DNA of 64,000 nucleotides from NCBI GenBank assembly GCA_902593405.1, contig CACJIB010000003.1:1-64000 (forward strand). Reading direction: 5' to 3'. Shown one piece after another: positions 9,117-19,464 of this stretch. Each line of letters begins with the position of its first letter. Within the stretch, counting starts at the first letter, position 1. The notes under the pieces were generated by a model that saw only the letters and a program-made list of their open reading frames with translations, searched no databases and was not told where the DNA came from. This DNA is from an uncultured Pelagibacteraceae bacterium. GTDB taxonomy: Bacteria; Pseudomonadota; Alphaproteobacteria; Pelagibacterales; Pelagibacteraceae. Made by a program: the position numbers and the translations under genes.

Positions 9117-9582
9117 ATAAACTAATTCTTTTTGCGTAAAAAATTCTGATTATCCAATATAAAAATAAACCTATTGGACCCGTTAAATAAGTAACAATCA
9201 ATGGTATTGCTAATAAAACTTTATTAATAGAAAATTTTTGAGAATCTTTAACAATCCAGCCACCGATGAATAAGTTCATTGCTATAAAATGCGTCCAAAA
9301 AATCATTATATATAAATGATCTTCAAACAATCTAGATAGCTCGTCTAGACCGAGATAAAGAGTGAAGTTACCATCAAAATCATAGCCAGTTAAATATGAT
9401 TTATACAAAATAAAGATATAAACCCCGCTTAATATAAAAAAAGGAAAGATTGATGTAACAAAAATTCTACTTAAATGTGATTGTGGAAATATTATTAAGA
9501 TAAACCAAAAAGGAAGAACTCCAAGGTTAACCCACATGTAAAGTGTCTCAATTGTAAAATAAGTATAAATTTGTTCAATCAT
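9109..9582 (-). CDS. ABA4-like (DUF4281) membrane protein
   Basis: 157 aa, four TM segments, ABA4-like layout ending 'YLTGPIGLFLYWIIR'. Confidence 0.7.
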   Translation of the reverse strand: MIEQIYTYFTIETLYMWVNLGVLPFWFILIIFPQSHLSRIFVTSIFPFFILSGVYIFILYKSYLTGYDFDGNFTLYLGLDELSRLFEDHLYIMIFWTHFIAMNLFIGGWIVKDSQKFSINKVLLAIPLIVTYLTGPIGLFLYWIIRIFYAKRISLYE

Positions 9583-9608
9583 CTAAATATATTATATTAA
9601 ATCTAACA

Positions 9609-10172
9609 ATGATTCCTATAAGAAATAAAAAAAAAACACTTCAAGTTACTGTTGATGAGATGCGCAATTTTGCCTTTGCTTACGTTGAAAAGTACGCGCC
9701 TTCAAAACAACAACTCAAAACTTATTTGTTAAAAAAATACATGAAATTATCAGCATCTGATGTAAGAAAAAAAGATGTAAATAAACTGATTGATATTGTT
9801 TTGTCCGATCTTGAAAAAAACAGATTTATAAATGACCAATTTTATTCTGAAAGTAAAGCTAAAAGCATGATTCAAAGGGGGAATTCAATTAATAAGATTA
9901 GAAATTATTTAATTGGAAAAGGAATTAACGAAACATTTATCAAGGATACAGTCGACAAAATAAAGGAAGATAATTCTGATCAAGATTTTTTTTCAGCAAT
10001 AAAATTATGTAAAAAGAAAAGAATTGGCCCAGCCAGAGCAGAGGACAACAGAACTTTGTTTTATAAAAAAGACATATCTTTACTTGCAAGGAACGGATTT
10101 GATTTTGAAACATCAAAAAAAGTAATGGATATACAAAAAGACGAATATTTAAAAATAATAAATCTACTTTAA
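9609..10172 (+). CDS. recX: Regulatory protein RecX
   Basis: 187 aa three-helix-repeat protein ('KYMKLSASDV...DLEKNRFINDQFYSESKAKSMIQRGNSINKIRNYLIGKGI'). Confidence 0.8.
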   Translation: MIPIRNKKKTLQVTVDEMRNFAFAYVEKYAPSKQQLKTYLLKKYMKLSASDVRKKDVNKLIDIVLSDLEKNRFINDQFYSESKAKSMIQRGNSINKIRNYLIGKGINETFIKDTVDKIKEDNSDQDFFSAIKLCKKKRIGPARAEDNRTLFYKKDISLLARNGFDFETSKKVMDIQKDEYLKIINLL

Positions 10173-10307
10173 TTTTTTATCTTTTTCTTCTTTTACAAGT
10201 TGATTTATTTTATTTCTAACGTAATTTTTTACGAACACGAACACCAATAATCCAAAAATTGAAACTGAAACAATAATTATTAATATTATTCTTAATTGTT
10301 CATCCAT
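10164..10307 (-). CDS. Small membrane protein, 47 aa
   Basis: Hand-translated: MDEQLRIILIIIVSVSIFGLLVFVFVKNYVRNKINQLVKEEKDKKLK; overlaps start of the cysQ-like ORF and end of recX. Confidence 0.5.
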   Translation of the reverse strand: MDEQLRIILIIIVSVSIFGLLVFVFVKNYVRNKINQLVKEEKDKKLK

Positions 10308-11077
10308 TATAAAATATTTTTATTTTTCAAAATTATACTTGGATTTTTTAGATCTTTTTTACCATACAAAATTTCATTTCCTTCAAAATCAGTTACAGTC
10401 CCACCAGCGTGTTCTAAAATTGCATGACCAGCTGCGATATCCCATTCATATGCCCTAGGTTCAGCAACATAACCATCGTATTCACCAGCGGCTACGACAC
10501 AGAATTTCAAAGAACTTTTCATTCTAACATTTTCTTTTACTCCCAAATCATCATAAATTTTTTGAATTTCAGGTTTTATTTTAGTTGAGTATGAAATAAA
10601 TCTTAAATTTTCTGTTTTATTACCAGGTATATTGTTTAAGTTTATTTCTTTACTGTTTCTAAGTTCAAAAGCACTACCTTTTTCATATGAATAAAACATT
10701 CTTTTTTTTGCAGGAGCATTTATTAATCCTGCAACAGGCTTGTTGTTGATAATTAAACCAGCGTTAATAGTAAATTCCTCTAGATTATTAATATAATCAT
10801 AAGTTCCATCAATAGGATCAACAAGCCAGAAATCTTTTAAATCAAGATTATCTTTATTTTCAGAGGTCTCCTCTGAAATGATGGGCAAATTAGGAGTAAT
10901 CTCAGAAATTTTTTTTGATATAAATTTGTTTACTTCCAAATCACCATTACTTACTGGTGTATTGTCTGCTTTTATTTTTTTTACCAACCCCTTTTCTCTT
11001 AATTGAATAGCCAAATCTCCAGCCTCTAAAAAATTATCAATTAAATTTTCAACAATCTCTTTTAAGTTCAACTTCAT
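10307..11077 (-). CDS. cysQ: 3'(2'),5'-bisphosphate nucleotidase / inositol monophosphatase family
   Basis: 'PIISEET' and 'FWLVDPIDGTYDYINN' plus 'EWDIAAGHAILEHAGG' IMPase motifs. Confidence 0.88.
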   Translation of the reverse strand: MKLNLKEIVENLIDNFLEAGDLAIQLREKGLVKKIKADNTPVSNGDLEVNKFISKKISEITPNLPIISEETSENKDNLDLKDFWLVDPIDGTYDYINNLEEFTINAGLIINNKPVAGLINAPAKKRMFYSYEKGSAFELRNSKEINLNNIPGNKTENLRFISYSTKIKPEIQKIYDDLGVKENVRMKSSLKFCVVAAGEYDGYVAEPRAYEWDIAAGHAILEHAGGTVTDFEGNEILYGKKDLKNPSIILKNKNIL

Positions 11078-11244
11078 TTTCCTAGTTTTTTTAATTCAAC
11101 GTTTTTTGCGTTAATTACTTTTTTTCCAGCATTTTCAAAATTAACTGTGACTTTATCGTTGATTATAGATTGCACTTGCCCAATTCCCCATTCTTTTTTT
11201 TGAGGATTAGTGACTTTGTCACCTGGTTCATAATCTAAAATCAT
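11074..11244 (-). CDS. DUF3553-like small protein, 56 aa
   Basis: Hand-translated: [60 protein letters not shown] stop-start overlap with the cysQ-like gene. Confidence 0.7.
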   Translation of the reverse strand: MILDYEPGDKVTNPQKKEWGIGQVQSIINDKVTVNFENAGKKVINAKNVELKKLGK

Positions 11245-11285
11245 TTAATTTAACTTATATTGTAAATAAGTATAAATACCACCTT

Positions 11286-12404
11286 ATGAATAAAGATTTA
11301 AATTCTATTGGTTTAGATAAAAAACCTTCAGATACTACCGTAGTTGTTGCAATGTCTGGTGGAGTAGATTCATCAACTGTTGCAGGAATTATGAAAAAAG
11401 AAGGATATAAAGTTATTGGAATAACTTTGAAACTTTATGATGATGGAAAGGAAGTTGCTGCATCAAAGCAATGTTGCTCAGGTCAAGATATAATGGATGC
11501 TAAACGAGTAGCGCATAAATTAAATATTGACCATAAAATTCTTTATTATCAAGATAAGTTTAAACAGGGCGTTATTGATAATTTTGTTGAGAGCTATTTA
11601 AAAGGTGAAACACCAATTCCTTGTGTTCAGTGCAATCAAACTGTTAAATTTAAAGATTTATTTGAAGTTTCAAAAGAACTCAAAGCTGATGCATTAGTCA
11701 CAGGCCATTATGTAAAAAGTATTACAGAAAATAAAACTACAAATATGTATAGAGCTATAGATGAAAATAGAGATCAAAGTTATTTTTTATTCAATACAAC
11801 TAGAGAGCAACTAGATTATTTAAGATTTCCATTAGGAGGAATGTTAAAAGATAAAACCAGAGAAATTGCAAAAAATCTTGACTTAAACGTTGCAGATAAA
11901 CCTGATAGTCAAGACATCTGTTTTGTTCCGAACGGCGATTATGCTTCTGTAATACAAAAATTTAGACCAGACTCTTTTCAGAAAGGAAACATAAAAAATT
12001 TAGACGGTGATGTAATCGGTGTTCATGATGGAATTATAAATTTTACAATTGGACAACGTAAAGGCATTAAAGTTTCAGATAAAGAGGCTCTTTATGTATT
12101 AAAGATCAATTCAGAAAAAAACGAAATAATTGTTGGTCCTAAAGAAAAGTTAGGAAAAAAAGAGATCAATTTAAAAAATATAAATTTGTTAACTAATAAA
12201 ATTGATTTAAACAAAAATATTTTTGTTAAAGTAAGATCTACAGGAAATTTACTTGAAGCTAAAGTAGATTTAGATGGCGAAAATAATGCGAAAGTAAATT
12301 TAATTTATCCTGAAGATGGTATTTCACCAGGTCAAGCATGTGTATTTTATTCTAAAGATAATTATGGTGATAAATTGTTAGGGGGTGGATGGATAGCTAG
12401 TTAA
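11286..12404 (+). CDS. mnmA: tRNA-specific 2-thiouridylase
   Basis: '[23 protein letters not shown]' PP-loop, '[13 protein letters not shown]', 'PDSQDICFV'. Confidence 0.96.
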   Translation: MNKDLNSIGLDKKPSDTTVVVAMSGGVDSSTVAGIMKKEGYKVIGITLKLYDDGKEVAASKQCCSGQDIMDAKRVAHKLNIDHKILYYQDKFKQGVIDNFVESYLKGETPIPCVQCNQTVKFKDLFEVSKELKADALVTGHYVKSITENKTTNMYRAIDENRDQSYFLFNTTREQLDYLRFPLGGMLKDKTREIAKNLDLNVADKPDSQDICFVPNGDYASVIQKFRPDSFQKGNIKNLDGDVIGVHDGIINFTIGQRKGIKVSDKEALYVLKINSEKNEIIVGPKEKLGKKEINLKNINLLTNKIDLNKNIFVKVRSTGNLLEAKVDLDGENNAKVNLIYPEDGISPGQACVFYSKDNYGDKLLGGGWIAS

Positions 12405-13107
12405 TCTTTTTCCACATAAAGAAAGTTAATAAATAAAAAGATATAACACCTATAAAGTAGTCCCATTCAAGAGCATGTTTAAAAAATTTTAGATTAAAGC
12501 CAAAAAAATCATTTCCGGGCAAGCTAATTATAGGAATACTAATTATAGCAACCACAATTAATGTACTAACTAAAATTAGTTTAAGTTTCAGAAATAATGT
12601 ATTTATATATTTTTCCAATTTATTTTTAAACGAGTATAGTGATGCAACCAAATATGCTTGTGCAACAATTTCAAAAATTATAAACAAAAGCATAATCACT
12701 CGTCTAAATAATTTATACAAGTCATTATCAAACTTTATTCCTAAAAAAATTGAGTGAATAGTTAAAGCGACAGCTGAAGCAATTCCAAAATATAAAATCT
12801 TTTTTTTATTTTTATGATTAAAGTCAAAAAATTCTATTATTTGTTTATTATAAATCCAATATTTTATTAAAATATAAGAAGTTAAAAACATTGCTGGTTT
12901 AAAAATCAACCAGCTTGGATAGGGTCTAGCAGTTCTACTAATTGATGCTCCACCATCAAAGTAAGGAAAAGTGTTATGTATTATGTCTTCTTGATTTGGA
13001 AAAAATTCATGAAATTGGGTTATAAGTATTAAGCAAGCATTAACAGCCACAAAGGGTATGATAAAAATCCATACGCTGATAGATTTTACTCTATTTATCT
13101 GCTCCAT
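12397..13107 (-). CDS. Polytopic membrane protein (Frag1/DRAM/DUF998-like)
   Basis: '[38 protein letters not shown]' and six or so hydrophobic segments. Confidence 0.55.
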   Translation of the reverse strand: MEQINRVKSISVWIFIIPFVAVNACLILITQFHEFFPNQEDIIHNTFPYFDGGASISRTARPYPSWLIFKPAMFLTSYILIKYWIYNKQIIEFFDFNHKNKKKILYFGIASAVALTIHSIFLGIKFDNDLYKLFRRVIMLLFIIFEIVAQAYLVASLYSFKNKLEKYINTLFLKLKLILVSTLIVVAIISIPIISLPGNDFFGFNLKFFKHALEWDYFIGVISFYLLTFFMWKKIN

Positions 13108-13113
13108 TTGAGA

Positions 13114-13197
13114 TTATTTTTTCTTATTTTTTCTCTTTGCTCTTCTTTTTTTTGAGCCCTGCTTTCTTCGGCCTCTATGTTTTTTTGGATAACCCAT
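13114..13197 (-). CDS. 27-aa extremely basic mini-protein
   Basis: Hand-translated: MGYPKKHRGRRKQGSKKRRAKRKNKKK, with stop TAA; 7 nt upstream of the 12397..13107 gene on the same strand. Confidence 0.5.
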   Translation of the reverse strand: MGYPKKHRGRRKQGSKKRRAKRKNKKK

Positions 13198-13272
13198 TTT
13201 TTTCCTTCTTATAATTTAATTGAAATTATTGGTCGGATATAGCATTGTCTTTTCAACATATCAAATTTAATT

Positions 13273-14448
13273 ATGAGCAATTCCTTTAAGACATTTCTCA
13301 AGCATACAGCTAAAGATTTTCACAATCAGTCAGTAAACCCACCTGTAGTTAGAGCCTCTACAATTATCTTTAAGTCAATGAAAGATATTAGAAAAACTCA
13401 AGCTAAAGCAATTAAGAACCCTACAGGTGGACATTATGATTATGGAAGACAAGGAACATCGACTACTTATATATTACAAAAAATTTTAACTAAGCTTGAA
13501 GAAAGTTATCATGTTTTCACTACACCAACAGGTTTTGGTGCAGTTTTTTTAGCTATATTCAGTGTGACTAGACCAGGTGATGAAATCATTGCTGCTGACC
13601 CTGTTTATAGTCCAACAAGATTATTAACTGAAAATTTTTTAAAAGAATTTAATATTAAAACGTCTTTTTATAATCCACATGATTTAAAAACATTAGAAAA
13701 AAGCATTACAAAAAATACAAAGTTAATATTTGTAGAGAATCCAGGCAGCAACTCTTTTGATTTTCAAGATATTGGAAAAATTCTGAGAATAGCAAAAAAA
13801 CATAAAGTTTTAACAGCAATAGATAATACTTGGGGAACTCCTTACTTCTTAAAACCCATCAAACTAGGTTTTGATATGTCTATCGTATCTGCAACAAAAT
13901 ATTACTCTGGTCATTCAGATGTAATGGGTGGTTCATTAGCTGTTAATAAAAAAGTATTCCCAAAAGTTAAAGCTGCTGAGAGAATTACAGGTTTAAGATT
14001 AGGACCTGATGACGCTTATTTAATTACAAGAGGTTTAAGGACTTTAGATGTTAGATTAGATAGGCACAGAGAAAATGCTAAAAAAGTTGCTGAGTTTTTA
14101 TCTAAATTTAAAAATATAAAATTACTCTATCCATATAAAAAAGATTCTTACAATTTTAGAATGTGGAAAAAATATTACTCAGGAGCATCTGGGCTAATGG
14201 GTTTAAAGATAAAATGCAAAAATATTAACTCCGTTAGAAAATTTGTTAATTCTTTAAAATTATTTGGGTATGGTTACAGTTGGGGAGGATTTGAAAGTTT
14301 AGCCTTACATCAAGAATATAGAGAGACGGGTAATAGAAAATTTTTAAACCTAGCAAAAGATGAGCATCTTGTTAGATTACATATTGGTTTAGAGGATCCT
14401 AAAGATCTGATAGCTGATTTAAAAAAAGCTTTGAAATATATCAAATGA
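13273..14448 (+). CDS. metC: Cystathionine beta-lyase (Cys/Met metabolism PLP enzyme)
   Basis: 'VSATKYYSGHSDVMGG' PLP-lysine motif, 'DNTWGTPYFLKPI'. Confidence 0.92.
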   Translation: MSNSFKTFLKHTAKDFHNQSVNPPVVRASTIIFKSMKDIRKTQAKAIKNPTGGHYDYGRQGTSTTYILQKILTKLEESYHVFTTPTGFGAVFLAIFSVTRPGDEIIAADPVYSPTRLLTENFLKEFNIKTSFYNPHDLKTLEKSITKNTKLIFVENPGSNSFDFQDIGKILRIAKKHKVLTAIDNTWGTPYFLKPIKLGFDMSIVSATKYYSGHSDVMGGSLAVNKKVFPKVKAAERITGLRLGPDDAYLITRGLRTLDVRLDRHRENAKKVAEFLSKFKNIKLLYPYKKDSYNFRMWKKYYSGASGLMGLKIKCKNINSVRKFVNSLKLFGYGYSWGGFESLALHQEYRETGNRKFLNLAKDEHLVRLHIGLEDPKDLIADLKKALKYIK

Positions 14449-15665
14449 GCTCAGAAAATTTTACTATAAGTAAGAAAGCGTTAATTACATTAATTGCTGC
14501 ATCTATAGTTGTAATTATTTCTTTAGGAATAAGGCAGACATTTGGATTATTTTATTTTGATTTTAATGCTGACTTAGATATTTCCATTTCTCATTTTGGA
14601 TTTGTTATGGGATTACAGTTATTACTCTGGGGAGTATTTAGTCCTTTGTTTGGTGTAATTACTGACAAATATGGAGGAGCAGTTGCAATCTTTGTTGGTT
14701 TTGTTTTTTATTTGGTAGGGCTTTTATTTTTTTATTCTGGATTTAATACTGGAGGCTATTTCACTTTAACCATAGGAGTAATGATAGGAATTGGCTTAGG
14801 TTCTACTGCAATAGGTATCCCGGTATCAGTTGTAGCCAAACATTTTCCAGTATCTAACAGAACTATTGCTACAGGAATTGTTACATGCGCAGGATCTTTT
14901 GGATATTTTGTTTCACCTTTACTTGTAAGATATTCTTTAGTTGAAACAGGTTGGGAAAATACACTATTGTATTTTTGTCTTCTTTTAGGAGTTGGATTGG
15001 TAGTAGCACTATTTGTCAGTACTCCAAAAATACCTGTAGGAGTTAATCAAGACAACAATCAAACAGCAAGGGAAGCGCTAAAAGAAGCATTTGCAAATAA
15101 AAGTTTTATTTATCTTACTTTGGGATTTTTTGTTTGTGGTTGGCATATTGCTCTAGTAGCAACACACATTCCTACCTATATGGCAGATAAAGGTTTACCT
15201 GATTGGACACCTGCAATGGTTTTAGCTTTGATTGGTGTATTTAATATGGCCGGTACTATTACAAGCGGTTATTTAGCAACAAGGTATAGTAAGAAAAAAA
15301 TTTTAAGTGCTATTTATCTTTTAAGAGGAGTTTCCATAATTTATTTTATTTTCTTACCACCAAGTATTTTTAACTCTGTAGTTTTTGGAGTTACTTTTGG
15401 TTTTTTGTGGCTATCCACAGTTCCTCCAACAAATGGAATTGTTGCCCATATATTTGGTACAAAATACGTTGGACTTTTATATGGAATAGTTTTTGTAAGC
15501 CATCAAATTGGTTCTTTCCTAGGAGCATATCTAGGTGGTGTATTTTATGAATTAAATGGAAATTTTGACTATGCATGGTACGGATCTATCGCATTATCAA
15601 TTTTTGCAGGTCTGATACATTTACCTATAGTAGAGAAAGCAATTGAAAGAACTCAACCAGCATAA
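14445..15665 (+). CDS. MFS transporter (monocarboxylate/oxalate:formate antiporter-like)
   Basis: About 12 TM; 'GRQTFGLFYFDFNADL' and 'TDKYGG' MFS motif. Confidence 0.88.
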   Translation: MSSENFTISKKALITLIAASIVVIISLGIRQTFGLFYFDFNADLDISISHFGFVMGLQLLLWGVFSPLFGVITDKYGGAVAIFVGFVFYLVGLLFFYSGFNTGGYFTLTIGVMIGIGLGSTAIGIPVSVVAKHFPVSNRTIATGIVTCAGSFGYFVSPLLVRYSLVETGWENTLLYFCLLLGVGLVVALFVSTPKIPVGVNQDNNQTAREALKEAFANKSFIYLTLGFFVCGWHIALVATHIPTYMADKGLPDWTPAMVLALIGVFNMAGTITSGYLATRYSKKKILSAIYLLRGVSIIYFIFLPPSIFNSVVFGVTFGFLWLSTVPPTNGIVAHIFGTKYVGLLYGIVFVSHQIGSFLGAYLGGVFYELNGNFDYAWYGSIALSIFAGLIHLPIVEKAIERTQPA

Positions 15666-16857
15666 GTTTAAATTTAACCCTTATTTAGAGGATCTGTATC
15701 AATCAGATAAACCTTTAATTATTTATAAAGTAGATGATGGCTATAATATTTACACAGACTTTTCAAAAAAGATTATTTTAACAAAAAAAAATATACATAA
15801 ATTTCTTAATTCGTTAGAGAAAAAAAAATATAAAAAACAAACGGATTTATATCTTGGATTTTTTGGTTATGAAATTTTATGTAATTTGATTGGTATTAAT
15901 TTAAAAAATAAAAAAAGGATAAACTTTTATAAAGGAATTTTTTATAAACCTGAGACTATAATTAAAATTAGAAAAGATATTAAAGTTATATCTAATATAA
16001 AAAAACATACATTTAATTATCAATTTAACAAAACTCAAATACTAAGTCCTTTTAAGGTAAATATTTCTTATGCAAAATATAAAAAAATATTTGAATTATT
16101 TTCAAAAAAAATAAGAGAAGGTGAGACTTATCAAATAAAAATTTGTACAAAATATAAGAATAATTCATTAATTAATCCTATTAATTTTTTTTGGAAATTA
16201 ATGCGAGTTAATGCTTCTCCAGAGTCATTTATGATAAAAGATAAAGATTATTCTATAGTAAGTTGCTCTCCCGAAACATTAATTGATAAGAAAAAAAACA
16301 AAATAATTACCAAACCAATTGCTGGTACTTTTAAGAAAAAATTATTATCCAATAAAAATATAGCTCTAAAATATTTTAAAAATAACGAGAAAGAAACCAA
16401 AGAACACAACATGATAGTTGATATGGAAAGAAGTGATTTATCAAAAATTTGTAAGCCTGGAAGTGTTAAAATACTTAAAAAAAAATACGTTGAAGAATAT
16501 AAGCATCTTTTTCATTATGTGACTTCAATTGGTGGAATATTAAACAAAAATACAAAATTGATTGATATCATCAAAGCTATGATGCCCGGAGGATCTGTAA
16601 TTGGTTGTCCTAAGATAAGAACGTTAGAACTTCTAAATAATCAAGAAAAGGAAAGTAGAAATATTTTTACAGGAAGTTTTGGATTTATTAAATTTAATCA
16701 AGATATGAAGTTTAATATTATAATTAGATCTATATTAAATTACAAAAATCAATCCGAGATCTCAGCTGCATCTGGTGTAGTATTAGATAGTTCACCTAAG
16801 AAAGAATTTAATGAAAATTATATTAAAGCAAAATCTCTACTGGAGTTATTTAAATGA
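15643..16857 (+). CDS. pabB: Aminodeoxychorismate synthase component I
   Basis: Chorismate-binding motifs 'IREGETYQIKI', 'KPIAGTFKKK', 'MPGGSVIGCPKIRTLELL'; followed by pabA and pabC. Confidence 0.9.
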   Translation: MKELNQHKFKFNPYLEDLYQSDKPLIIYKVDDGYNIYTDFSKKIILTKKNIHKFLNSLEKKKYKKQTDLYLGFFGYEILCNLIGINLKNKKRINFYKGIFYKPETIIKIRKDIKVISNIKKHTFNYQFNKTQILSPFKVNISYAKYKKIFELFSKKIREGETYQIKICTKYKNNSLINPINFFWKLMRVNASPESFMIKDKDYSIVSCSPETLIDKKKNKIITKPIAGTFKKKLLSNKNIALKYFKNNEKETKEHNMIVDMERSDLSKICKPGSVKILKKKYVEEYKHLFHYVTSIGGILNKNTKLIDIIKAMMPGGSVIGCPKIRTLELLNNQEKESRNIFTGSFGFIKFNQDMKFNIIIRSILNYKNQSEISAASGVVLDSSPKKEFNENYIKAKSLLELFK

Positions 16858-17411
16858 TTTACATAATCGATCATCAAGACTCTTTTACCTGGAATGTTGT
16901 TCATCAATTTGCAAAATTTGATAAGGTAATTTGTACAAATTATTATGAGGTAAATGATAAATTACTTGATAAAAGTGATGTTATCATTTTATCACCAGGA
17001 CCTGGATCACCAAAGGATTATCCCACTACTTCAAAAATTTATAAAAAATATAAAGGAAAGAAAAAAATTATTGGTATTTGTCTTGGTTATCAATTGATTT
17101 TGCATAATGAAGGAGGCAAAATAATACAGCAAAAAAAAATTTATCATGGTTTTCAATCCAAAATAAAAACAAATAATCAAAGTAAAATATTCAAAAGCAA
17201 TCAACAGTTTAAAGTTGGAAGATATCATTCATTAAAATTAATGGAGCCATTTAAATCGAATTCAATTAAAATAACTATGAGATGTAGTAAAACAAAAATA
17301 CCAATGGGCCTTGAGGATAATCAAAATAAAATATATGGATTTCAATTTCATCCAGAATCTTTTTTAACAGAAAATGGCAACAATATTATTAAAAAAATCT
17401 TATCAGCTTAG
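16854..17411 (+). CDS. pabA: Aminodeoxychorismate/anthranilate synthase glutaminase component
   Basis: 'LSPGPGSPKDYP', 'GICLGYQLI', 'GFQFHPESF' class-I GATase triad. Confidence 0.92.
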   Translation: MIYIIDHQDSFTWNVVHQFAKFDKVICTNYYEVNDKLLDKSDVIILSPGPGSPKDYPTTSKIYKKYKGKKKIIGICLGYQLILHNEGGKIIQQKKIYHGFQSKIKTNNQSKIFKSNQQFKVGRYHSLKLMEPFKSNSIKITMRCSKTKIPMGLEDNQNKIYGFQFHPESFLTENGNNIIKKILSA

Positions 17412-18117
17412 TAATCTTAAAGAAGTTATTTTCAAAGACCTTTGGGGATCTAGAGGTGTATTTACCACAATGAGAATGGTTGGGAAACCTCCTAAGTTAA
17501 TACTTTTAAAACCACATTTAGAGAACTTAATAAAATCTACAAAAAAATATGGAATAAAAAAAAAAAATTTAAAAAACATTATTAAAGATTTAATTGACAA
17601 AAATACTTTATACAAAGGTCCTGATAATTTATTCCGTATAGCATTAAATAAAAAATTAATATCAGTCTCAATTAGAAAAAGACCAAAACCAAAGAGTAAT
17701 TTTAATCTGTTATTGTTTAAATATAAACGAGTAGAGCCAAATTATAAAAATCTATATTATAAAAAAATATTAGCAAAATTAAGCAAAGTTGACTCAACTA
17801 AATTTGATATTGCTCTAGTCGCAAAGGATAAAATTTTAGAAACTGGTACTTCAAATTTAGTTTTTGTAAAAAATGGAAAAATCTATTCACCTAAAAAAAA
17901 TTGTTATTTTGGAAATACACTTAAATTCATAAGCAAGAAAATTAAAATTAATTTTAAAGATATTTTTATTAAATCAATTGATGATTATGATGAAATAATT
18001 CTTATTGGATCTGGTAAAGGAGTAACATCAGTTTCAAAAATAAACGAACTTAAATGGAAGAGAAAAAAGAGTAATTGCTACAATAAGCTTAATAAAATAT
18101 ATAATTCTCTTGTTTAA
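17374..18117 (+). CDS. pabC: Class IV aminotransferase, aminodeoxychorismate lyase-like
   Basis: 'ETGTSNLVFVKNGKIYSP' class IV aminotransferase motif; overlaps pabA end. Confidence 0.82.
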   Translation: MATILLKKSYQLSNLKEVIFKDLWGSRGVFTTMRMVGKPPKLILLKPHLENLIKSTKKYGIKKKNLKNIIKDLIDKNTLYKGPDNLFRIALNKKLISVSIRKRPKPKSNFNLLLFKYKRVEPNYKNLYYKKILAKLSKVDSTKFDIALVAKDKILETGTSNLVFVKNGKIYSPKKNCYFGNTLKFISKKIKINFKDIFIKSIDDYDEIILIGSGKGVTSVSKINELKWKRKKSNCYNKLNKIYNSLV

Positions 18118-18119
18118 AT

Positions 18120-18515
18120 ATGAACGATCCAAACAACCCTTGTATATTTTGTAAAATTAGAAAAGAAGAGCTCCAGTTCGAAAATCAATTAGCTTATTCA
18201 TCTACAGATAGCTACCCTGTATCAGAATTTCATAGTCTTATAGTTCCTAAAAGACATGTAGAGACATACTTTGATCTTACTAAAGAAGAAATTCAGGCAT
18301 GTAATGAGCTCATTTTAAAAACTAAAGAAAAAATTTTAAAACAAGATGCTAGTGTTAAAGGTTTTAATATAGGCACAAATGCAGGAAAATCAGCAGGCCA
18401 ATCAATTATGCATTGTCATATTCATCTAATTCCCAGAAGAGAAGGGGACGTCGAGAATCCTCAGGGCGGTGTTAGGTCAGTGATCCCAAAAAAACAACAT
18501 TACAACAGAAAGTAA
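18120..18515 (+). CDS. HIT family hydrolase
   Basis: 'NPCIFCKI' and 'GQSIMHCHIHLIPRREGD' histidine triad. Confidence 0.95.
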   Translation: MNDPNNPCIFCKIRKEELQFENQLAYSSTDSYPVSEFHSLIVPKRHVETYFDLTKEEIQACNELILKTKEKILKQDASVKGFNIGTNAGKSAGQSIMHCHIHLIPRREGDVENPQGGVRSVIPKKQHYNRK

Positions 18516-18630
18516 ATATTTTTTAATTGTTATTAAAGACAAATTGACCAATACTTTTGGTTGAACTCTATAAGTTTCTAGAATAGAAAACCCTAAATTA
18601 ATTCAATTTTATTTTACAAGGTTTTTAAAA

Positions 18631-19431
18631 ATGTTTGCAACAAATCCTTTTTCAATTCTAGCTGAAACAGTTCCATCTATAGTTATGCAAGGTTTTGTCG
18701 TGTTAATGGTTTTATTAATTGTTGCAGGCACCCTTTTAGACATAATTCATAAAAAGAATGTGAAATACTTTTTTGAAAACGCCAGGAAAGCAAAAAAGAA
18801 TGCGACCAAAGAACTGTCGACTGGTGAAAGAATTGCAGTTGTTTCAAAAACAATTGCATACGACATCGGAACTACATCAGAACTAGGTGCGGGCAAAAGA
18901 AGAGTAGCACATGTTCTTGGTATGTACGGTACTATATTGTTTTGGGTTGGCTCTGTTGTGATGATATTTTGTTATTCATCAGCAAATGCAGAAACTCCGA
19001 CTATTTGGCCAATGATCTGGCATATTGGAGCTTTGATGACGATCTTGGGCGGATCATGGTTTTGGTTCTTCTTAAGAGTTGATGTTTATTCTGAAGCGCA
19101 ACCTTGGTACAGAATTATTAAAGCAGATTTATTTGTATTAGCTCTAATTGCAACTTCCTTAACTGGATTTATTTGGTCATATCTTCAAGGTTTAAATTTA
19201 GAAGGAAGATGGGATGCAAATTTATTTTTAGTATTATTTGTAGTTTCAAACTTAGTTTTATTTGGAGGAGTTTATTGGTCTAAGTTTGCTCATATGTTTT
19301 ATAAACCTGGCGCTGCAATACAAAAGAATTTAGCTGAAGCAGATGGTTCAAGAGATAATTTACCACCACCTGCAGATGCACCTGAACAATTTGGTTTGGG
19401 TATTAAAAGAGAACAACCTAAACATTATTAA
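18631..19431 (+). CDS. aprM: APS reductase-associated membrane protein
   Basis: 266 aa multi-TM protein directly upstream of aprB-aprA. Confidence 0.78.
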   Translation: MFATNPFSILAETVPSIVMQGFVVLMVLLIVAGTLLDIIHKKNVKYFFENARKAKKNATKELSTGERIAVVSKTIAYDIGTTSELGAGKRRVAHVLGMYGTILFWVGSVVMIFCYSSANAETPTIWPMIWHIGALMTILGGSWFWFFLRVDVYSEAQPWYRIIKADLFVLALIATSLTGFIWSYLQGLNLEGRWDANLFLVLFVVSNLVLFGGVYWSKFAHMFYKPGAAIQKNLAEADGSRDNLPPPADAPEQFGLGIKREQPKHY

Positions 19432-19464
19432 TTATGATAAAATTTAAAAAGGAGAGAAAATAAT

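Noticed and set aside
13204-13272. SAM riboswitch upstream of metC
   Set aside because: The 5' region is short and shows no convincing pseudoknot or conserved riboswitch core by eye.
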